Source of the DNA: Amycolatopsis sulphurea
Lineage (GTDB): Bacteria; Actinomycetota; Actinomycetes; Mycobacteriales; Pseudonocardiaceae
DNA: 64,000 nt
NCBI RefSeq assembly: GCF_002564045.1
Contig: NZ_PDJK01000002.1
Span: forward strand, 2,480,001 to 2,544,000
Direction of reading: 5' to 3'
Positions 57,995-64,000 of this stretch are shown one piece after another (position 1 is the first letter of the stretch; each line of letters opens with the position of its first letter). The position numbers and the translations under genes are program-made. The notes beneath the pieces are model-generated. The model worked only from the letters and a program-made list of their open reading frames with translations, was not told the origin of the DNA and did no database searches.

Positions 57995-58384
57995 ATGCCA
58001 GGAAGCACTCCGCCGTCCGGCCTGGCGTCCTCGGTCCCGGCCGTGCCGGGGGTCGCGGACCTGGTCGTGCAGCCCAAGAAGCTGCTCGACGTCGCCCGCG
58101 TGGTGGAAGAGCAGGTCACTGCGCTTGAAGACAAGCTGCTCACGCGCCTGGGCGAGCTGCGCATCGACACGCCTTCGGCGGACACCGTGAGCATCAACGC
58201 GATCGGCGCCTGGAACGTGCTCGTGGCCGAAGGCGACCAGTCCTACGTCGCGCAGGTACGCGAATACGTCGCCAACCTCCACCGTCTCGTCGCGCAGTTG
58301 CGCGAAGCGGCGAAGACCTACGAAGCCAGCGAAGCGGACAAGGCCGCGGCTTTCGGGGACCGCGGTGCGCACGGCATCCATTAA
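57995..58384 (+). CDS. ESX-associated helical protein, WXG100/PE-like
   Basis: 129 residues. After a Pro-rich start, LVVQPKKLLDVARVVEEQVTALEDKLL and YVAQVREYVANLHRLVAQLREAAKTYEASE form two long amphipathic helices around a turn. This is the architecture of small ESX substrates, though no WxG is present. The C-terminal pattern YEASEADKAAAF is like the secretion signal Y-x3-D/E. ATG 57995. It is the first gene of a run with lipoprotein, PPE-like and EspG genes, whose proteins probably associate with a type VII machine encoded elsewhere. Confidence 0.75.
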   Translation: MPGSTPPSGLASSVPAVPGVADLVVQPKKLLDVARVVEEQVTALEDKLLTRLGELRIDTPSADTVSINAIGAWNVLVAEGDQSYVAQVREYVANLHRLVAQLREAAKTYEASEADKAAAFGDRGAHGIH

Positions 58385-58967
58385 GCCCTTGGCCGCCGTC
58401 GTCGCAGTCCTCGGTGTCGCCGGATGCTCATCCGGTGACGAGGGCACGGCGTATCCGGCGCAGGCCTCGGTGAGTTCGGCTTCACAGCAGGCGATGGCTT
58501 CGCAGCTGCCGCCGCGTCCGGCCGAGTTGCCGATCGCCGGCACTGATCCGTGTGAGTTGCTCGGGCAAGCGCAGTTCGACGCGCTGAAGGTGACCAGCGT
58601 GCCGCGAAAGGCCGCGGATCCGCCGGACGGCCCCACGTGCGTGCTCGACGCGAACCAGACCGAGCCGTTCCATGCGTTCCATCTGCGGGTGGTCGGCGCG
58701 GATCTGCAGGAGTGGCTCATCGGCGCGCGGCGCAAGAACAGCATGACCACCACGCCCACGAGTGTGGAGGGCTATCCGGCGCTCGCGAACTACCGCGCGT
58801 CCGGCACCCCCTCGGACTGCGAAGTGCTCGTCGGCGTCGCGAAGGGACAGACGCTCGCTTCGCAGGCTTTCGCCATCACCGCCGGCGGTTTCAGCCGGCC
58901 ACAGCTGTGTGAACTCGCCAGCAAGGCCGCCGGACTGGCGGTCCAGGACCTCAAGGTACGGAGCTAA
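58365..58967 (+). CDS. DUF3558 family lipoprotein
   Basis: 200 residues. A lipoprotein signal (PLAAVVAVLGVAGCS, Cys21) precedes a DUF3558 domain (DPCELLGQAQFDAL, GPTCVLDAN, CEVLVGVAKGQTLASQAF, QLCELASKAAGLAV) with conserved Cys pairs. Such surface lipoproteins commonly sit in ESX-type loci of Pseudonocardiaceae. GTG 58365 overlaps the previous gene by 20 bases. The function of the family is unknown. Confidence 0.9.
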   Translation: MRTASIKPLAAVVAVLGVAGCSSGDEGTAYPAQASVSSASQQAMASQLPPRPAELPIAGTDPCELLGQAQFDALKVTSVPRKAADPPDGPTCVLDANQTEPFHAFHLRVVGADLQEWLIGARRKNSMTTTPTSVEGYPALANYRASGTPSDCEVLVGVAKGQTLASQAFAITAGGFSRPQLCELASKAAGLAVQDLKVRS

Positions 58968-58977
58968 GGGAGCGCGC

Positions 58978-60798
58978 GTGGAGATCTCGGAACTCGCCGG
59001 CAGGATCCGCGACCACCGCTTCGACGGCTGGACCGACACCGCCATCTCCGAGGAGATCGAGAAGTTCGCCACCGGCGACGGAATCGACAGCATCGGCACC
59101 GCGGTCGAAGCGCTGAAAGCGGTCTCGGCCGCGCTCGCGGAAACCGACGGCACGTTGCGCGAGCAGCTTGCGAGGCTCGGCGTCGAATGGCAGAGCGCGG
59201 CCGGGGGGCAGGCCGGGCAGGTACTCACCGCGCAGGCCGGGTTCTCCCAGGATGCCACGACCAAGGTCGCGCACACCGCGGAAATGCTGTTCGCCCAAGG
59301 GGAATTGTTCAGTCACACCAAATACAAGCTGCCGAACCCGGCGACCGTGCGCAAGGGGGCGGGCGGGCTCACCCTCGGTGACTCGGTGCTCAGCCTGATC
59401 GGCTTCGAGACCGATCACGCCGCGGAGGTCGAGGCCGCGGAGAACGCGCGAGCCCAGGCCCTTGAGGCGTTGAACGCCTACGCCCAGCAGAGCGGCGAGA
59501 TCCTGTTGTCCAATAAGGAATTGAGCAAGCCGCAGGCGCTGTCCATGATCGCGCCGGACGGGCCGGGCGTGGTGGACCGCGCCGGCACGGCGGTCGAGGT
59601 GACGCCGGACGGCGGGGTGAAGCCGGCGTCCGCGTCGATGCGTTCGCAGCACGTCGAGCCACCTTCGGTACAGCAGGTCAGCAGGCCGGTGGCCGACCCG
59701 CCGGTGGCCACGGACGGCGTTGCCACTCCCGCGCCGCGGCCCAGCCGGGTCACCCCGGCTTCGTACGTCAAGCCGTCCCCGCCTCCGTCACGGCCATCGC
59801 CGATTCAGGAAGCGTTGGCCGGACATGGCTCGGCGGCACCGCAGGCCCGCGCCGGCCGGTGCGCTCCGGAAGTGCCGGTCAGTCCCGGAAACCCTCGTGT
59901 GGCAGGGAATCCCGGCGGCACACGGGTGCCGGGTCGCGCGGCGGTGCCGGGCGGTTCGGGAGTGCCGGGCGGTTCGCCGGGACACGGCGGCTCGCCGGTG
60001 TCGCGAGGACCGGTCGGCAGCCACGGCTCCCCGGGCGGTTCCGGGGTTGCGGAGGGCAGCAGGCCCGGTGGCAACCACCCGGAGCCGCCGCGGGGCGGTA
60101 CCGGGCCGGATGGCGGGCTCGGCCATCGCGGCGGTGGTGCGGCAGACGGCGGTGGTGCGGCAGGTCGCGATGGAGCTGTAGCCAATGGTGGCGGCGCGGC
60201 CGGTGACAGTGGCGCCGCAGGTGACGGTGGCGCGGTCGGTGACAATGGCGCGGTCGGCGGCGCGGCAAGCGGCGGTGGTGGTGCCGCAGGAGGCGGTGGT
60301 GCCGCCGGCGGTGGTCTCGGCAGTGCGCACGACCACCGGCTGAACCCCGGTCATCTGGTCGGCAGCGTCCCGCAGCCGCCGGACCCGCCCAGCACTGGCA
60401 GCGCTCCGCCCGCTCCGCCACAGAGCGATGCTTCGGCCGGCGACATCGGTGCGGGCGCCGCGGCGATCGGCGCTGGAGTCGCCGGTGGCGCGCTGGCCGG
60501 GGACCGCGAACGGCAGGGCCGCGGGTTCGGTGGTCCGCCGACGAAAGGCCTGGCACAGCCGTTGCCGGTGGAGGAACTCCCCGAGGAAGAAGCGGTCGCG
60601 CTGCGCAAGGCCGAGCAGATCAGCCCCCGAACGGGCGGCGGCGACGCGAAGTTCCTCTCCCCGGCGGCGACCCAGGCCGAGGCGGACGCCGAGCCCGTGC
60701 GCCGCTTCGGCGTCGACGACCGGGACCTGTTCACCGACAGCCGGATGGTCAGCCGCGATGTGCTCGGCGGGGGCGCCGGGGAAGAGCGCCGCCTGTGA
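58978..60798 (+). CDS. PPE-like protein with Gly/Ala-rich C-terminal region
   Basis: 606 residues. The N-terminal 185 residues are helical with VEWQSAAGGQAGQVLTAQ (WxS/A-type turn), like PPE or WXG100-superfamily proteins. The middle is Pro-rich, and residues about 310-450 are extremely Gly-rich (GGGAADGGGAAG repeats). The C-terminal 120 residues are hydrophilic and ordered (PLPVEELPEEEAVALRKAEQ, DRDLFTDSRMVSRDVLGG). GTG 58978. Its stop overlaps the espG start, and PPE proteins need EspG chaperones, so the two are likely a pair. Confidence 0.85.
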   Translation: MEISELAGRIRDHRFDGWTDTAISEEIEKFATGDGIDSIGTAVEALKAVSAALAETDGTLREQLARLGVEWQSAAGGQAGQVLTAQAGFSQDATTKVAHTAEMLFAQGELFSHTKYKLPNPATVRKGAGGLTLGDSVLSLIGFETDHAAEVEAAENARAQALEALNAYAQQSGEILLSNKELSKPQALSMIAPDGPGVVDRAGTAVEVTPDGGVKPASASMRSQHVEPPSVQQVSRPVADPPVATDGVATPAPRPSRVTPASYVKPSPPPSRPSPIQEALAGHGSAAPQARAGRCAPEVPVSPGNPRVAGNPGGTRVPGRAAVPGGSGVPGGSPGHGGSPVSRGPVGSHGSPGGSGVAEGSRPGGNHPEPPRGGTGPDGGLGHRGGGAADGGGAAGRDGAVANGGGAAGDSGAAGDGGAVGDNGAVGGAASGGGGAAGGGGAAGGGLGSAHDHRLNPGHLVGSVPQPPDPPSTGSAPPAPPQSDASAGDIGAGAAAIGAGVAGGALAGDRERQGRGFGGPPTKGLAQPLPVEELPEEEAVALRKAEQISPRTGGGDAKFLSPAATQAEADAEPVRRFGVDDRDLFTDSRMVSRDVLGGGAGEERRL

Positions 60799-61553
60799 AC
60801 CTGGTGCTGTCCACGCTCGAATTCGACGTGCTGTGGGAATCGCTTGATCTCGGCGCCCGCCCGCCCGCGCTGGGGGTGCGTTCGCCCGGTACCACGCATT
60901 CACAACGCCGGTCGCTGGTCGAGTCGGCCTGGGAGTCGCTGGCGCAGCGGCGGCTCGCCCGCGCCGGCCGTCCGAACAGCGCCCTGCTCGACCAGTTGCA
61001 CCTGCTCGCGCGGCCGCAGTTCGCGGTGGACGTGTGGGTGTGGGCCGAGCGGGAGATCCACGGCCGCGCGGTGAGTCGCGGCAGCCAGGCCGTACTCGGC
61101 GTGGTCGACCGCGACGAGGTGTGGCTGATCCCGGCGGACGAGGGCTCGCTCGCCGAGGCCGCCGTCCCGGTCGCCGGTGAGCTCGGTCCCGGTGTCGGCC
61201 AGTCCATCTCGGTTCCGCACGACATCTTGGTCGCCGCCGACGCGGCCGCGCAGGGCGAACCGAAAGCACTGGTCACCGCGCTGGAAGACCGTGGACTGGA
61301 GCTGTGGCACGCGCAGGAGCTGGCCGGCATGCTGCTCGGCCAGGAGGCCCGCGGCCAGTTCTGCGCGGAACGCGTCCTGCGCGACGGCACCGTCCGCCGT
61401 TCTCCCCGGGTGGCCGCCTTCTACGACACCGATTCCGGCCGGTACCTCTTCCAGCTCACCGACGACCCGGACGGCCGCGGCTGGGCCACGGTCAGCCCGG
61501 CCGACAACGCGGTACTCCTCGATCGGGTGCGCGAGCTGCAGGCCGGGCTCTGA
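60795..61553 (+). CDS. EspG family ESX secretion-associated chaperone
   Basis: 252 residues. LVLSTLEFDVLWESLDLGARPPAL at the start, FAVDVWVWAEREIHGRAVSRGSQAVLGV, and the C-terminal RSPRVAAFYDTDSGRYLFQLTDDPDGRGWATVSPAD match the EspG domain, which binds PPE-type substrates in the cytosol and delivers them to ESX. GTG 60795 overlaps the PPE-like stop (GTGA). It supports the type VII assignment of this run. Confidence 0.93.
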   Translation: MNLVLSTLEFDVLWESLDLGARPPALGVRSPGTTHSQRRSLVESAWESLAQRRLARAGRPNSALLDQLHLLARPQFAVDVWVWAEREIHGRAVSRGSQAVLGVVDRDEVWLIPADEGSLAEAAVPVAGELGPGVGQSISVPHDILVAADAAAQGEPKALVTALEDRGLELWHAQELAGMLLGQEARGQFCAERVLRDGTVRRSPRVAAFYDTDSGRYLFQLTDDPDGRGWATVSPADNAVLLDRVRELQAGL

Positions 61554-61716
61554 TTCCGGGCGTGATTCCGGGGCGGTGAGTACCTGCCTCCGGTGGAAGT
61601 CGGGCAGAATTGCACACGGCGCGCGTTCGACGTCTTACAGTGTGCAGGGAACCGGCCTGATCACCGGTGCGTCCGAACCGTTCGGAAGCGAGAGTCGCGA
61701 AAGGGATGGCGAACGG

Positions 61717-62028
61717 GTGCCTGTCTACGATGCGGATTCCATGGCCATCGCGGCCCGGAACATCGAGAAGTTGAAGGATGAGTTCGAGAAGTCCCGAAAG
61801 CAACTCACCGGCGTCGACGACGAGCCGGACAGCCCGTTCGGCACGATGGGTGGCTCGAAGGACGTGCACGGCGCGGTCGGCCAGTTCAAGCAAGGCGTGC
61901 ACAGCGAGTTCGACGCGGCCGGGAAGCTGATGGAGGCGACCGGGTTCATCCTCCGCAAGGCGGCCGGGCTGATGGCTGAGACCGACCAGGTCGCCAAACG
62001 CGATTTGACCGTGCACGAAGACCGCTGA
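61717..62028 (+). CDS. small ESX-associated protein, WXG100-like
   Basis: 103 residues with a helix-turn-helix-hairpin layout: MAIAARNIEKLKDEFEKSRKQLTG, then VHGAVGQFKQGVHSEFDAAGKLMEATGFILRKAAGLMAETDQVAKRDL. A WxG is replaced by a loop DDEPDSPFG. GTG 61717 follows AAAGGGATGG. It lies 31 bases before the WXG100-transglycosylase gene and may be its ESX partner, as small ESX proteins act in pairs. The 163-base gap before it shows nothing else. Confidence 0.8.
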   Translation: MPVYDADSMAIAARNIEKLKDEFEKSRKQLTGVDDEPDSPFGTMGGSKDVHGAVGQFKQGVHSEFDAAGKLMEATGFILRKAAGLMAETDQVAKRDLTVHEDR

Positions 62029-62059
62029 ACAGGCACTACGTGGGTGAGGGGCGACAGGG

Positions 62060-64000
62060 ATGGGGTTGATCGACTTCCCGCCGGCTTGGCAGGGCATTGT
62101 CGACAAGGCGAAGAAGGTCGACGGCATCAAGCCGGAGTCGATCGAGAAGGCCGCACAGCAGTTCAAAGACGCCGCGCAGCAGGCAGGCGATCACAGCGCG
62201 GCGATGAAGTCCTCCACGGATTCGCTCGCGGACGGCGTCTGGAAGGGCGACGCGGCAGACGCGTTCGTCGGTTATGTCCGGCAGATCACTTCCGCCGGCG
62301 ACAAGGTGCAGGGGCACCTCGCCGACGTCGGCAATGATCTGAGCAAGCTGTCGCAGGATCTCAGCGGCGTGAAGAACAAGGTCACCAGCGCGCTGGACGA
62401 CGCGCACAAGTCGATCGACGCTCGCATCAAGGCCGAGACGGCGAAGGCGCAGAACGCGCAGAACGCCGAGGCGGCGTACGCGAAGTCGGACAAGAGCGGT
62501 CCCGCGCCGAGCCCCACGTCGCAGTCGATCATCGACGCGGCGAACAAGGCGAACGAAGCGGACGCCACGAAGGCGCAGCAGACCATCGATCCGCTGCTCG
62601 AACAGGCCGACGGCATGGTCAAGTCGTCGCAGCAGCTGATGCAGACCCAGATCGAGGGCGGCTACTCGAAGGTCCCGCTGCCCGGCTCGGACGGCACGAT
62701 CCCGCAGAGCACCGGCGGCCTGCACACCAGTCACGGCGGCGGTGGTGGCGGTGGCCACCACAGCGGCGGTGGTGGGGGCGGCGGTGGCGGTGGTCTCGGC
62801 CCGAGCGGCGGCCCGCCCTCCTCCCCGCCGCCGGGGAACGTGCAGCAGTGGATCGACGAGGCGATCAAGGAGCTGCAGGCCGCCGGGGTCAACGTGACCG
62901 AGGCAGATGTCAAGAACATCTGGGCGATCATCCAGCACGAGTCCGGCGGGAACCCGAACGCGATCAACAACTGGGACTGCGTTCCCCTCGACACGGCGAT
63001 CCTGACCCGGCGTGGCCTGCTCAAGCACGGCGATGTCCTGGTGGGCGACGAAACCATCGGCTACAACCCGGCGACCGGCCGTAGCGAGTGGACCCGGATC
63101 ACCCGGGTTGTGCACCACGAGAACGCGCGGCTGGTCCGGATCGCGAACAGCCGCTGGCAGGCGACCACGACGCCGAATCACCGCTGGCTGACGGTTCCGC
63201 GGGTTGGTGTCGCGCAAGCCGGGCAGCCGCGTACGGAAACTCAGGCCGCGGTGGGCGTAGCTGTGCACCCCGAATCGGCTAGGACCGCGTACGCGACCGA
63301 AGGGCGCTTCGTCACCACCGACGAGGTGGCCGATGGCGATCGGCTCCTGCTGTCCGCGGCCGCGGAGACCGGAGAAGGTTTGGACGTGACCGTGCGGGAG
63401 GCCGCCCTCCTCGGCTGGATCGCCGGCGACGGGCGCGTCGAGAGCCGGCAACACCGTCCGACGATGTCGATCGCACAGTCGAAATCGGCTGCGGCCGGCG
63501 AGATCCGGGAGCTGCTCGCCGACGTTCCGCATGTCGAGTATCTCGACGATCAAGGCGGCCCGCGGTACCAGTTCCGTCTCGACCACGATTACGCGCAGGA
63601 TTTGCTGCGGCGGGCGGGAAATCCGAAGTCGGAGGCGTTCGCTCAGGTACTCGCGATGTCGGCACTGCAGCGGGCCGCCTGGCTCGAAGCCGTGATCGAC
63701 GCGGAGGGCGCCTGGTACGACGAGCCGGGCCGGCCGGCGCCGAAGGTGACGATCCACCGGGCTCCGGGTGAAGTGCTCGAAGCCATCGTGCTCGCGGTCT
63801 ACCTTTCCGGCGCGCGGCCGCGAGTGTCCTTTGTGGACCAGACGGATACCTGGCAGCTGGAGGCATCGGTGCGGGCGAACCGCCCCGTCGTCTCCGGTGG
63901 ATCGCTCCGCCGGGAGGAGGCCGGTCGCGGGGACGTCTGGTGCGTCACCACCGAACTCGGCACCTGGACCGCACGCGAGGGCGAGCACTTCTACCTCACC
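62060..64000 (+). CDS. WXG100-lytic transglycosylase fusion interrupted by an intein, 3' end outside window
   Basis: The frame is open from ATG 62060 to the edge. Residues 1-110 form a WXG100 hairpin (SLADGVWKGDAADAFVG, W61-x-G63), followed by a coiled second helical region to about 215. A Gly/His-rich linker leads into an SLT transglycosylase domain from about 273 (WIDEAIKELQAAGVNVTE, IWAIIQHESGGNPNAINNWD, catalytic Glu294). At residue 307 an intein begins, and the rest of the enzyme lies beyond the window. It would be a type VII-exported peptidoglycan lyase. Confidence 0.92.
   Translation, partial: MGLIDFPPAWQGIVDKAKKVDGIKPESIEKAAQQFKDAAQQAGDHSAAMKSSTDSLADGVWKGDAADAFVGYVRQITSAGDKVQGHLADVGNDLSKLSQDLSGVKNKVTSALDDAHKSIDARIKAETAKAQNAQNAEAAYAKSDKSGPAPSPTSQSIIDAANKANEADATKAQQTIDPLLEQADGMVKSSQQLMQTQIEGGYSKVPLPGSDGTIPQSTGGLHTSHGGGGGGGHHSGGGGGGGGGGLGPSGGPPSSPPPGNVQQWIDEAIKELQAAGVNVTEADVKNIWAIIQHESGGNPNAINNWDCVPLDTAILTRRGLLKHGDVLVGDETIGYNPATGRSEWTRITRVVHHENARLVRIANSRWQATTTPNHRWLTVPRVGVAQAGQPRTETQAAVGVAVHPESARTAYATEGRFVTTDEVADGDRLLLSAAAETGEGLDVTVREAALLGWIAGDGRVESRQHRPTMSIAQSKSAAAGEIRELLADVPHVEYLDDQGGPRYQFRLDHDYAQDLLRRAGNPKSEAFAQVLAMSALQRAAWLEAVIDAEGAWYDEPGRPAPKVTIHRAPGEVLEAIVLAVYLSGARPRVSFVDQTDTWQLEASVRANRPVVSGGSLRREEAGRGDVWCVTTELGTWTAREGEHFYLT
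62978..64000 (+). other. class 1 intein with LAGLIDADG homing endonuclease (C-terminus just outside window)
   Basis: The intein starts at Cys (codon 62978-62980) directly after ...NAINNWD. Block A is CVPLDTAILTRRGLLKHGDV and block B is TTTPNHRWLT (residues 63-72 of the intein, Thr-x2-His). The two LAGLIDADG motifs are LLGWIAGDG (144-152) and AWLEAVIDAEG (234-244). The block F-like end is DVWCVTTELGTW and then GEHFYLT at residue 341, where the window stops. The final His/Gly-Asn and the +1 Ser/Thr/Cys should follow within a few codons. All splicing blocks visible are intact. Confidence 0.92.

Overview
The window is high-GC actinobacterial DNA. Gene content (many GTG starts, DUF3151, SigE-like and ECF sigma factors, EspG/DUF3558/WXG100-type ESX-associated genes, F420/PPOX oxidoreductase, a DasR-type operator before nagA) and a recurrent GTGAAGGG(G)CCCTTCAC hairpin repeat suggest Pseudonocardiaceae, most like Amycolatopsis. 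I saw no rRNA, tRNA, CRISPR array or origin.

Layout. 1-4.2 kb: an ABC exporter whose FtsX-type permease is cut by an IS5-family element (889-1916). 4.2-7.2 kb: pyrE, then an ECF sigma factor followed by four Asp23/Gls24-cluster genes. 7.5-9.7 kb: DUF2784 protein, SpoU-type RNA methyltransferase and GH76 glycosidase. 10-17.4 kb: a sugar locus, with a LacI regulator and a LacI-like protein without a DNA-binding domain facing an Frc-type ABC importer, PfkB kinase, FrcK-like kinase and SDR, with a perfect 24-bp operator between. 17.5-29.3 kb: VOC protein, two DedA proteins, two efflux systems each with its own regulator (MarR with DHA2 pump; TetR with DHA2 pump), a YceI protein, and a GlcD-type oxidase. 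29.6-33.9 kb: a long Pro/Ala/Ser/Gly-rich membrane-anchored protein, nagA, a SigE-like sigma factor and a YciI protein. 33.9-40.1 kb: a decayed oxidative gene cluster, with an apparently intact Baeyer-Villiger monooxygenase among pseudogenes of a ferredoxin reductase, a metal-dependent hydrolase and an SDR. 40.2-57.9 kb: mostly housekeeping and transport (fbaA, DUF3151, XRE regulator, diguanylate cyclase, MFS, purA, APC permease, serine hydrolase, GDPD, purD). 58-64 kb: an ESX/type VII-associated set (WXG100-like and PPE-like proteins, DUF3558 lipoprotein, EspG) ending in a WXG100-transglycosylase fusion interrupted by a homing-endonuclease intein that runs to the window edge.

Mobile DNA is the most informative theme. 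Three copies of a small non-coding element share about 17-bp terminal inverted repeats (CAGGGT-CCGGCAAAGT type) and are each flanked by a 10-bp direct duplication. One copy was inserted into the ferredoxin reductase gene and was later split at its central hairpin by an IS701-type element. Its 55-bp core also occurs alone three times, twice between convergent genes. Gene identities rest on recognisable motifs read by eye. Pseudogene calls rest on protein-like segments switching frame. Substrates, and most operator-regulator pairings, are inferences.
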